64,000 bases of DNA from Tachypleus tridentatus (lineage: Eukaryota; Arthropoda; Merostomata; Xiphosura; Limulidae): the NCBI RefSeq assembly GCF_004210375.1, contig NC_134830.1, forward strand, positions 68,674,326 through 68,738,325, written 5' to 3'. The notes beneath the pieces were generated by a model. It searched no databases and was not told where the DNA came from. It saw only the letters and a list, made by a program, of their open reading frames with translations. Position numbers and translations under genes: made by a program. Below are positions 39,146 through 52,000 of this stretch, piece by piece (position 1 is the first letter of the stretch; each line of letters begins with the position of its first letter).

Positions 39146-39758
39146 ATATTTTCTTGAACAGAAAATCAAACTTTTTTGTTTAGCCGTTAATTGTTATATG
39201 CAACTAAGAAAACCAAATATGGTACGATTTTAGTATAGGTTAGGGAGGCGGGTTTACTAAGCGACAGATACTCAGTACTTAGATAGTGGCTATAAAAAAA
39301 GTTCGGTTTCTTTTCAATTCTCTAATTCTTACCACAATTTTCATTTCTTCCTTTTTTTTAAAATAAAAGATAAGTGGAGTTAGTGTTTCGCCCCTATATT
39401 CGCAGAGTTCAACGACCTTTAGTCACACAGTCAACTATCACAGTATCATTAATGCATGATTCAGAAGAAATTTAGATGTTGAGGAGAGTAGTCATATCTA
39501 GGTTCAACAGATCATAATAATGGCATAAATTTATATTAATCTTGACACTAAATTCATAATGAAATAAATTTTACATCTAGGTTTAGTAAATGATGGTAAT
39601 AACACTACAGGCAAAGCGTTTATGTATAACGAGTCATATTATACGAGTTCATATTTATATTTGATGGTAATTTTAACTTTTTCTTTCTTCACATAGAAAC
39701 TGGTCTAATATGTAAATCCGAGATTATTTGACTGAAAGAGTACTCCATATCGTCGATA

Positions 39759-39764
39759 TTTATT
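39759..39764 (-). terminator. Candidate polyadenylation signal of cytochrome b561
   Basis: AATAAA on the minus strand about 160 nt after the TAA stop of the last coding exon. It is the first canonical signal downstream and gives a short 3' UTR. Confidence 0.5.
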
Positions 39765-39925
39765 TAGTTGAGAGTTGTAATAATTTTAATGTTAGTTTCA
39801 AATAATTAAATAGTTCTGGTAGTGTTCAAATGAATTAAAACTTGACTATATTCGAGAACAGCTTAAACTCAAAGGTTAACTTGTAGTGACTTTTAAAATT
39901 CAGTTAATGGAAGTAAATGTAGGAT

Positions 39926-40079
39926 TTAGTTGATGATGAGCGTAGCAGAGCGTTTGAAGCTGTTATTCCGAACCAGGTATGTAATTACAATACCAAGAGT
40001 TAATAACGAAACCCCTAAAACATTGATGACTAGTGCTTGTTCTGGCAGATCTTCATAGTTAGTTTTGTCGATGGTTCCA
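39926..40079 (-). CDS. CYB561: Cytochrome b561 last coding exon
   Basis: Acceptor GTTTTTTACAG (40080), 154 nt, stop TAA at 39926-39928. It codes YEDLPEQALVINVLG, typical of the region before helix 6, then helix 6 and a short basic tail ending in ATLIIN. Phase 2 joins exactly to the previous donor. No obvious lysosomal sorting tail is seen. Confidence 0.9.
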
Positions 40080-43000
40080 CTGTAAAAAACACATAAAAAA
40101 GCAGAGGATTAGAAACAGAATGATACGACATTGTACTATAGAATATAATGAACTGACATATTTATGTCATATGTTTTTAATAGTTTTCCTCTACAGTAGG
40201 GTCCTGATTTAACACGCTGTGCTTAAACTTTGATGAACTAAAGATCTCTTTTGTTACCTCTGTAAGAGATGGGAACATTTTATTTAGATCATAAAACGTT
40301 GTATATAAAACTCTCAATAATCACACAATAAACGTTGCTTTGTGCTCGTGGCGCATGCACTAATGTCTACATTGCATTTTCTCATCTCACATCAATATAT
40401 ATTTTACACGATACATATTGTGATTTGTCTTTTTTTCTTATTACGCTACACCAAAAAACGTATTTGTAACACGTAGTTCTTATTATCTTACATTAATATA
40501 TGTTTATCATATAACTTGTTTTTTTTCTTTCGACAATGTGTTTTACATGGTACGCGTTTGTTCATGTTTTGTTTCTTATTATAGGGCATCAATTCGTGTT
40601 TCACATGGTATACACTCTAAATTCCATCATGTTTATTTTTATCTTAAATCAATACACGTTTTTTACACGAAACGTTCTCTGATGTATTTTGTAGCTTTCA
40701 ATCTCACAACAATGCTTGTCATAGATCAAACAAGTTCAGATTTTTGTGTTTTATACTATAATTCGACATCAATACATGTTTTGCATGAAAAACGTTCTGC
40801 TTTCTCTTCTTTATTTCATCATTTTACTCAACGCACATTTTACACAATATATAGTGTGTTCTCTGTTTTGTGTGTTGTTTATCACGACCTGTGGTTTGAA
40901 AAAGGTTCAACGCCAAATACTCGGGTTATCAGGCGTTAGTAAGGCCGCAGTCTTAATATCTGCTGGGTCACTAATTAAGCTATCGTAGGCCAGGAATCAA
41001 AAGGTTTCTATTATACTATCACATTATACTTGAGCGTTAGAAACCGGGTTTTGATACCCGTGGTGGATAGAGCACAGACAGCCCATTGTGAAACTTTGTG
41101 CTTAATTTCAAACAAACAAGCACTCATGATGAATGTACCTATTTACCGTACAAACACTATTTCATTTTATCATTCATGATGACTGTATATGTTTGTCGTA
41201 CAAACACGACTTCATTTTATCGTTCATGATGTGTCTACCAGTTTGTCCTATAAACATTATTTCATTTCATCACTTAGACGAGTGTACCTGTTTGTCGCAT
41301 AAACACTGTTTCGTTTCATCACCCATGATTAAACAGGTGTTCATTATTGCGTGACACTATTATATGTCATCTCTCGTGATTGACGCACGTGTTAATAATC
41401 ACACACTGTGAAAAATAGGCCATGATCAACCGAATGAATGCCTTTATCGACAAAATATCATCCGCTCTAGTTATAGTTCATAAACAGTACTAGTAAATGT
41501 AGTAATCCTGTTTGAGGCAAAGTAAAAATTGTAGACAAGTAGTTAGAAAGAAGTGCGAAACAAGGGAACATACAAACTTGATTTTAATAATGACAACAAC
41601 ATGAACATAAAGGAAAGTTTAAACCGTATTACCTCAAACTTAATAGAGGTAAAGTACAAAAGGGTAAATAACAAATTCATACACATAAGTACTTAACAAC
41701 ACACACACTGGTTTATATATAAAGGTTAAAACCCTAGACGTTTGGACAGTTTTCACATTTATATGTCTAAAGCGTTAGGATTTAATCGTATTTTCGGTGA
41801 CTTACTATTGGAAAACAAAGCAGCCGTATAACTACCAGTAAGAATAGTGTTAAGGAAATAGTCTATCAGAGACAAACTATATCAAAAAGAGAGAAACGAA
41901 AATTTACAGCGAAATAATGAAGTTACGTAGATGAATCGCATGTATGTAAATCAAACAGAGAAAAAAGTCAAAAAGGCAAAGTTATGAAGAGATAAAACAA
42001 ATAAGGACAGTGAAAGTGTTTCACAGTATCTTGTCAGAAGAACGGTATTCAAACACTGAAATTACGAAGCAAAAATAAATTAACAGGACTCATGAAACAG
42101 GAAATAAAATAAAATACAGCAGCATAAAGATTAGAAAGAGGTAAAACATGGGTATTTTAGGTGAATTGAGTCACGAAAAGGAAAACATTGGTAAAACATT
42201 AGTAGGAAAACATTGGTAAAACATTAGTAGGAAAACAGTTTTCCGTCATATTTGGGTTAAAAGCCCTTTGCACCTTTTTTGTTTAATATCCACAGTTTCA
42301 GTGACTTTAAAGATTGACCGAGATCACGTAAATATAAAGAAAACTCAGAATTTACCAGTCGTAAAATATTTAATGAAGGCATTAACTCTTTTACTCATTC
42401 AATTTTGATGGGAAATAACTACGCATGAGCAAATATTAAGTTTTTTGTTTTTTTTGGAATTTCGCACAAAGCTATTCGAGGGCTATCTGTGCTAGCCGTC
42501 CCTAATTTAGCAGTGTAAGACTAGAGGGAAGGCAGCTAGTCATCACCACCCACCGCCAACTCTTGGGCTACTCTTTTACCAACGAATAGTGGGATTGACC
42601 GTAAGATTATAACGCCCCCACGGTTGGGAGGGCGAGCATGTATGGCGCGATGCGGATGTGAACCCGCGACCCTCAGATTACGAGTCGCACGCCTTAACGC
42701 GCTTGGCCATGCCGGGCCGCAAATATTAAGACTAGTCTTTAAACAATTTCAGAGCTTTTGTATGACACTTTTAAAATCCTGAGACACGATTTTAAATGAG
42801 CATACATCAATAAACTTTTTTCGGTTAATAACAAGAAAGACAGAGAAGCTGGAATCGTAGACAAGTGTAAAAAAAAACAACTCTTTACAAGGTAAAACAT
42901 ATTTCACCTTCAAAAGGTATATGATAAGAATCTTGTAGTTAAGGTTCTGACTATCAAGTATAAATTGCTATCATGGTTAGTAGCTTGTACGATCACATTA

Positions 43001-46000
43001 GTCCAGCTATTAATTTAATATCATTTTTCACTAAATTGTAATTACTAATTCTTCTACTACTCAAGTATTACTATTTTCATGGAAATCCTGAGAAATACTT
43101 GTCTTTCTAAGTGCAGACATGTATATGAGTATTGGTCCTCTTGTTAGCAAAGAAAGCTACTTTACTATTCAAATAATCCTCTGTGCTATACCCATTAATG
43201 GGATCAAACCATGGGTTTTAGCTGCTATAAGCCCTTAACGTTTAGACGAACCACGGAGGATCTCCAAAAATGGTAGTAGACTAGTAGTCGAAAGAGAGAA
43301 TATAAAATAGCTAGTAGTCGGACAGTTAGTTAGGGACGAGCGTAGCCTATTGGATAGTGTGCACAAATTGTGCAGCTCAAGAGTTCAGGGTTTGTAACCT
43401 GTTGCCGCTAGAACGCGCTCCGTACTATAGAGATTAGTAAGTCCCACTGTTCAGTCAAATAGAAGAAGTCCAAGAGTTTGAGGTGGGTGATGTTGACTAT
43501 CCGTCTACCTTCTAGTCTATCACGTCTAAATTAGGAGCAGTTATGCTCAGCATACCGTTGTGTGGCAAACATTTTCAATGAAGAGATAGGTTGTAAAAAT
43601 TAAATAACTAATCAAACTTTGATCAGGCTAACAACTACAACAACAACGTGATAAGAAACTACGTTACCCAAACAAACGTACGAAAATAGAACGATGCAAA
43701 ACAGAATTCGACAATTGAAGATTTTTTTGAAAATATATACAAAGGCTAATAGTTTTATTGGTGATATTACTATAATTAGATATAAAATAACAGCGCTTTT
43801 TTGTAAATATAAAATTGTGTTTCAGGAATCGTTTTGTAGTGTCATAAATAATTATGTTAAGTTATGATTAAGTCAGCGATGTAACTACTCCCTTCGTCGG
43901 GTCTTTTTCTGACTCGCCCGCCCCCGCACTTGTAATGGGGGGTACACTTACACCACTATATTTAGGGCAATAGTTAATTGGTTTAAACTTTGTTTTAGAA
44001 TTTAAAGGTTTGTACAACTTTCAGGTTCTTCTCTTATAGAGTTTATGTCATATATAAAATATGTTGTGTTTTGTATGATTTGTGTTTTATCGTTTTTATA
44101 TATATTTAAAACTGTCACCGTCTTTTATTTTTGTATCTAGAACACGATAGTGTAATAACGTGTGTGTGTTTTCTTATAACAAAGCAACATCTGCCCATCT
44201 ACTGTATCCACTGAAGGGAAGCGAATCCCTAATTCTAGCGTTGTTAACCCGAAGACTTACTTCTGTCCTATCGATAGACGTGTAATAATAATCCGGATAT
44301 AATTGTTTTCAAAACAGTTAATACCATGTGCGATTTATTTTTAAATATATGTTATTCTCATAAAGAAGATATGGAGACAAATTTAAAATAGGAACTATAC
44401 CGCACAAATTTGCATCTCTGACCTTACTCAGGTGCTTCATATGCATCTTTCGTGTCGCATTATGATATTAATCTGATTCTAGTGACATCTATACGCTCTA
44501 AATATTAACGTAGAGTTATACCAAGCAAAATATAATTTTGCACTATGCGAAAAATTCTTTCGTATATCTTACACCTTGTCAATTCGTTAATAGTTGATTA
44601 AATCTTGTTTTGCTCGCAATTCTTCTATTGTTGTGACTAGTAGCTACTGTTTTTGTATTTTTAATAATCACAATCTTTGCAGTAAGTTGCGATCTAATTA
44701 CTAAAAGAAATTGACACTTCTCACGAACGAATTGAGTTACCATACCACAGTCTTTCTGTAGAAAATGGTTCAAAAATTCAAACCCGTCCTTTCACTACTT
44801 GTTTTCTGTGCACAAACAATCAATTTAAATGATAAGCATAAGTTTTTATTACAGCAAGTTTTATTATATTTTAGTTATGGTCACATACGGATCCCTTATG
44901 TTATAGCCAATGTCATGTTAAGAAATCATTTACATTATAGCCATAGCATCATATTCTGCTGCTGGATTAATTTCACGAGTGATTTCATTGTTTCATAATT
45001 AATGACAAAAACTATTTTTGTAACAGAAATTTAAAAACTTCAAACTATCTTATTCGACATAATTGGTTCATGAGAATAAACGATTCTCCTCTAATAATTA
45101 CTTATAATTCAAAACATAGACCTTCTAATCTGTTGTTGTTAAAAACAAAAACATTGGTATATGTTTTTAAGTAAATAATATTTAACTACATCATAATTAA
45201 TACAAGGGTATTTATATTTCTGGTCGAGAGTTCCAAGAGGAACCGTACCTCATTCCCGTGCATTTATTGGTCACAATTGTGTAATATACTTCAGTTACTG
45301 TTTTGTTTCAAATCACAGTAAAATCCAAAAATGAACAAGGTAACTTGCATTATTTGAGTTAACTTATCTTCACAGAATTCTATCTGTGAAAAGATTTACG
45401 AGCACTTTTGGTGAGTTTTACATTTAATTATGAATAATAGGAATGTGAAACATTTATCTCTGATACATCTTACTTTGGTGACGTTCTACAAAAAATTCAC
45501 GTGATATAAAAATATGTTTAACATAGAATATCTAACTTATGTAACCCAGCAGTGGCACAGCGAAATGTCTATGGACTTATACCGTTAGAAATTAGGTTTT
45601 GATACCCGTTGTGGGCAGAGCAAAGAGAGCCCTTTATGTAGCTCTATATTTATTTATAAACAACAACAACAAACAACAATTTACTTCTGTAATGTATATT
45701 ACATTTAAAGTTCACACGAAATACAGTGTAAAAAAAACTTTTATGTTAATTTATTGTTGATATACCTCAGCCTGTGTCGAGCTGTCTGCATCAGGCCCGT
45801 TAGGCAAGTGGCTACAGCCATTTCGAAGATGACAAGTCCTAAAGTAACGTGTGTCGGTAACAGACGCTGTCTCAGCTTCACAGTAGCGGTGTCACAACAT
45901 AAGAATATCAGAAAAGATACAAACCCCACAAGGAACTGTAGAAGTTAAAAATAAAGTTGAAAAACATGTATCCTTTTTAGATGAGCTTTAACAAAGTTTT

Positions 46001-49000
46001 ACTTATCAAGAGTTGAAACACGTAATTACTAAATATCGTTTTCACAGGTTTAAATACACAAGCAATAATGAAAAATTGCATTCTAACTTCGTGTTTTTAT
46101 TTTCTGTGTTAATACATTTAATTACGAAAACGCGTTTAAAATATGTTGTTAATTCTAAAGGAAGATGGAAAACATACAGAGTATGAAACTATGTATCAAA
46201 GTTGAACTACTTTTATTTAAATAAAAACAAAACTAATTTTAACAAAAGTTGCAAAAAGACAATATAGCTATCGCCTTTAAACACAATTTTAAACTGTAAA
46301 GAGCTCTAAAATACAAGAAGACGTAATAAATAACGCTTTTAACAGAAACTGTAATAACCATTCATACAAGAAGTAAAAATTGTCAGCATCTTTAAAGAAA
46401 AATGTAAACATCTTAGTTAGCACACTTGAAGTAAAAGCAACCATCACCTTTAAGAAAAGCTGTAAACATTTTAGCATACATGAAGTAAAAGTAACCTACA
46501 ATTTTAACTGAAAATAAAATCCTTAGGAAGCAAATATAACATTTAATATATATTAACAGAAACTGTAGAAATTATATTATATTAAAGTTTCAGCTTATAT
46601 GAAGTAAACGAAATCATCGCTTTTCACAAAAAGATGTTAAAATAGAAGCATACGTTATAAGTAACCATCAATCTTAATTGAAAACGTGAAGAAAAACAAC
46701 AAAAACAATTGGCTAACACAAATGTAAAACTAACGATCTCATTTTTACGTTATGTTTTAGAATTAAAATGCAATAAGCCAATGATATATTTTATTAATTT
46801 ATTTTAAAATTTCTTACTTCTTGACACTATGAATGGTCATGTTCCATTCATTATCAGTCCAATGAAGTTAAACTTACAGGGTTACACATATAATTATAAC
46901 TTCAATCTATTTTATTGGTTATGAATAAAGTAATACCCATATTTGCCCATGGAGACAATCTTTGAAACCACTGCGACTAAAATAAAACCAACCAGTGCAT
47001 ATCATGAAATAATATGATTAATAATAGTCTTATTAAATTTAACGAATATTCATGCATATTTTGACAAATAAAAACAAAGAGTTACATATCACATAAATAA
47101 CAAAGGAACATTATAATTCCGTTTATTAAAAAATGTTAATTACACAATGAATTCTAGTTTTGTTTTGTTTGTTTTTGGAATTTCGCACAAAGCTACTCGA
47201 GGGGTAGCTGTGCTAGCCGTCCCTAATTTAGCAGTGTAACACTAGAGGGAAGGCAGCTAGTCATCACCATCCACCGCCAACTCTTGGGCTACTCTTTTGC
47301 CAACGAATAGTTGGATTGACCGTTATGTTATAACGTTCCCACAGCTGAAATGGCGAGCATGTTTGGTGTGACGGGGATTCGAACCCGTGACCCTCAAATT
47401 ACGAGTCGCACGCCTTAACGCGCTTGGCCATGCCAGGCCCATGAATTCTAGTACAAGTTATTGTTAAATGGACAACAATAAAAACTTTTAAGTTTAACAG
47501 CTTTTGAATTATTGAAAGTTTTTCTATGCTTTCTTAGAAAATTGCCATTACAAGAAAAAACAGTTGCCTAAATACGGCCTTTCACTGACTAAGCGGTAAA
47601 CTTGAGGTAATTTAAACTCGGAGTTTGATTCCTTTAGTAGGTACATCGCAGAGAGCCCATTGTGCATATTTGTACTTAACCCCTTCATTTCCATATTTAT
47701 AAATAAATAATTCTCACAGTACCAGGTTTATAGTTGGATACACACACATAAAAATTAAGTGATATGTTGTACCATTTCATTGGTTATCTGAAACTGGAAA
47801 ACTTTAGTAGGATTGAAATGAAATACTCTTTCTTCAGTGCGGTACAAAATTCAAATTAACCACAAGTGGTTAATATCACACTTTAAGTCTACAACAAATA
47901 TTATGTAGTGTGTTCCATATATTTGACCTATAGGCGTGATCCAAAGGGAATATATATATATATATAAATTGGTTAAATATGAGGCCGAAAGATATTGCAC
48001 TATTCATAAAATTAAATTTAATGTAGTTGTTATACAGCGCTTTGAAATTCGTGACGTAAGACCTGTGGTGTTAACTGTGTTAAAAACCCTCAAAGGAAAA
48101 GGAAGATGTACTCATGTCTAATTATTTAGCTTAAACAAACATTAAGATGCACATAAACGTGAGGTACAAGCAAGTAAAGTTTTCTGTTATTAACCCATAC
48201 ACTGCAATAGAGGCAAAAAGAATCAGATAATTCATTTAAAGTTGACTCATCGGCAGAAACATGATATTAACTAGTAAGACTTAATTTGAGTGGTTAGTGT
48301 CGTCAACTGCAGGCATGAAGAAAGTAATATATTTATAATTAACCTGATGAATCGTTCAGTTGGTGGCTGTCAGATATCGGTTTCCAGTGTCTATTGTGGA
48401 ACGTAATCAAAATGAAAGATAAAACTTGAATAGTTAATAATTTAATAAATTAGTTTTTTCGCTAGATTATACATATATAAGATTATTTTTAAAGAACCAT
48501 GACTGAAGTTAATTCCACAGTTTCTGGAATATCTGACTACTTTTTACTGTTACTATGATAACATTGTCCGAAATTAAGCATAAATACACAATGGGCTATT
48601 TATGCTCTGCCCATCACAGGTATCGAAACTCGATTTCTTGAGATTTGAGTCCGCACACATTTCACTGTGCCACCGGGGGAGCGTTACTGTGATATAAAGG
48701 ATTTTAAAATGAAGTGGAAACTACTTCGAATAAAAATAAAACTTTTGGACATTTCAATTGTAAACAGTGAAGTGTAACTGATTTGGGAATTCTCAACCTG
48801 ATGCATGGATTAAACGGTAAGGTCAGACACACTTAGGGATGAGATGTTACCGTATTTAATTTAAACTATTTGTCAGAGCGAGATTAAATTAATTTGTTAA
48901 CAGTATCCACTGCTTACACGGATACTCTCTTAAATAGCGAGACTGACTGTCACTTTTAATATTAGTGTTCATCGTTTAGCGTTTCAATTCTTAGATCATT

Positions 49001-52000
49001 CAGTATCCAGTCTAGTGTTCTAACAATTTAACCATATATTTTTTTGGATTTCCTTTTGTAGTATTTTTTTGATTTTTTTTATCTAAAGCAGTGAAACTTA
49101 ATGCCAGATGGTATTCGATTCATTTGTTTACCAACTAAAGATTAGCGTTTTATAAGCCTTAAACTCTCAGTTTTCATTCTTTGTTCATAACGAAGGAATT
49201 TAACAGAACTCTTGATCTATGCTACTTGGTGTAAAGCTCCTGATACATTCATGACATGAAGAGTAAGAGTCCCGACAAAAAAGTTGTGTATAATTAGTAA
49301 AGTAAGTACTGGTGTACGATATATGACAGTTTAGTTGATTAAAGCATATTTAAAAGCGCAGACTTTTATATATACTAACACCGAATCATAGCGATAAATA
49401 TGATGGCTAACAACGCAAGAACAACAACAACTGGGTTTTGATACTTGCAGTTGACAAAGCAGTGTTAGCCAGTTGTGTAACTTTGTGTTTAACAACAAAC
49501 AAACACTTCTGCAAGAAAGACAGCGTGTTATGTCAGTGGTTTTAAAATATTCATCAGTTTGTTGAATAGAAATTAGATATTGAAGATTTTACAGGCGGTT
49601 CTATTACACTCCTTTTTTTGGTTTAAAATTAGTATATTGTGTAAATAATAAAACACATTTAATAGAAAAATAAAAAATAAACATAAGAAAATATCGCAAA
49701 AATAATATTATGTACTCCATACACTTCCGGCCCGGCATGGCCATGAGGGTTAAGTCGTTCGACTCGTAATCTGAGGGTCACAGGTTCGAATCCCTGTCGC
49801 ACCAAACATGCTTGCCCTTTCAGCCGTGGAGATGTTATAACGTGACGATCACTCTCACTATTCGTTGGTAAAAGAGTTGCTCAAGTGTTGGCGGTGGATG
49901 GTGATGACCAGCTGCCTTACCTTTAGTCTTACACTGTTAACTTAAGGACGGCTAGTGCAGATAGCCCTCGAGTAGCTTTGCGCGAAATCCAAAAACAAAG
50001 AAACAAACCATACACTTCTGTGATACTACTTTAGTGTTAGGCCTGGCATGGCCAGGTGGTTAGGGCGCACGACTCGTAATCTGAGGATCGTGGGTTGGAA
50101 TCCCCGTCACACCAAACATGCTTACTCTTTCAGCCTTGGGGCATTATAATATTATAATCAATCCCACTATTCGTTTGGTAAAAGAGTAGCCCAAGAGATG
50201 GCGGTGAATGGTAATGACTAGCTACCTTCTCTCTCGTCTTACCCTGCTAACTTATGGACAGCTAGCGTAGATACGTCTCATGTAGCTTCACGCGAATTTC
50301 AAAAACAAACAATTACTATTTAAAAGATGTTAAACACAACATATAAACCTTTTGATTTTAATTAGGCCCCCCAATGGCTCAGCGGTATGTCTGCGGACTT
50401 ACAACGCTAAGAACCGGGTTTCGATACTCGTGGTGGGCAGAGCACAGATAGCCCATTGAGCAGCTTTGTGTTTAATTGAAAACAACAACAACTTGTTTTT
50501 AATTACGTCCCATTCCTATAATTCTTGTGTTTTAACTCTAGTTGAACAGCTTCATTACATTATGTATCACAAATTGTGTTCCTGGATAGTATGTGTTATT
50601 TCTTAATTGCTTATGTTGTAAAAATACAGAAAATAGCCACTATTCCCTTCAAACTTTGCTTTTGTGACTTGGATAATGAAATTTAGAAATTAACCTATTT
50701 TCTATGTAAAAACGGGCAAATTTGCACATTTTCATTTACATAAGGTATTTACATAAATACATGTAAATCTTGATTCTTATGTATTTACACTAAAGTTATA
50801 CAAAAATGAACAAAAATGTTTAGAAGTGAGTAATTTTTCGAGATTTACGACTGTAATGTAGTGTAAGTCACTTTCACGTATCAGCCCCCAAATATAGTTT
50901 CCCATCACGTTTTTGTTACACGCTCTCAGGGCACAAAAGAAAAGTTTGAAGAGAAAAATAGGTCTTTTCCATTTACTTTAGGCATAAGCAACTGGGAAAT
51001 AACACTTTCTGCTCAGGAACAAGAAAAAGAAAAATATTTGTTAAATAGTGTTATTTATATAATTTCGTGTTGGTCTTGCTTCTCAAGCGACACTAGTAGC
51101 AACAAATGAAACAAGTATAGTTAGGTTTGTTCTGAATTTCGCGCAAAGCTACTCGACGGTTATCTGCGCTAGCCGTCCCTAATTTAGCAGTGTATGACTA
51201 GAGGAAAAGCAGCTAGTCCTCACCATCCACCGCTAACTCTTCGGTTACTCTTTTACCAACGAATAGTGGGATTGACGGTACATTATAATACCCCACAGTT
51301 GAAAGGACGAGCATGCTTGTTTGGTGTGACGGAGATTCGAGCCCGCGACCTTCAGATTACGAGTCAAGTGCTTTAACCACCTGGTCATGCCGGGCATAAC
51401 AAATATAGTAAAAAAGATGTTGTTATGCGAGGTATTCTTTGTACTGACTCTGCTCTTCCTGCATAATGTTTCAGAAATGTTACTTTTTTTCTGTATGTGA
51501 ACTGACTAACTGTACGTTTCTAAATGCACCTTACAGAATATTCGACAAGAGGAAACTCTCAGTAGCCGCAGCACTAGAAATTCTTTTAAGCAGGATTAGA
51601 GTAAATTAATCCATGAGATCTTTTTTCCCCTTTCTATTTGCTATATTTTTTGCACTAACATTATCTAGCGTGGGGTAGCGGGCATATCTGATTTAGTTTT
51701 ATTACTCATCAGGATCTCTACTAAATTACCCTCAAATTGAAAATCTTTTAAGCAGGATTAGAGTAAATTAAGCTATGAGACTTTGGGAATGATCAAATGC
51801 ATCAATTATAAACACTGGACCTCCTGAGTTCAAAATTCTAATTAGATCTCAAATCAATCAACAGATAACGGAGCAATGAAATAATGAGCAACATATTTGC
51901 ATTTGAGGAATAAAAACATCAACTACAACAACAGCACAAAATCAGAGCCATTCTACGAACCGCTATGTCACAACTAAAAATGATCCTTTGATGCCTTTAA

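Larger units (their letters stand above)
40080..45765 (-). other. Cytochrome b561 intron 3
   Basis: 5.7 kb intron between the two last coding exons. It holds two minisatellite arrays (40.39-40.87 and 41.12-41.34 kb), a 25-bp tandem duplication at 42.18 kb, one young SINE-A copy and several older SINE-B, C and D pieces, listed separately. No further exon was seen; the ORF at 40538-40939 is a product of the array. Confidence 0.8.

Noticed and set aside
40538..40939. 133-codon plus-strand ORF, the longest outside the transposon
   Set aside because: It reads along a degenerate about 60-bp tandem array. The protein shows the same periodicity (IHV/FYT motifs), and there is no splice or start context.
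45754..45948. Plus-strand ORF opposite b561 exon 3
   Set aside because: Complement of a real exon with verified splice phases.
49728..49805. tRNA gene (SINE-A head with A and B boxes)
   Set aside because: Acceptor and anticodon stems do not pair well and the sequence runs into SINE body with a target duplication, so it is a SINE head.
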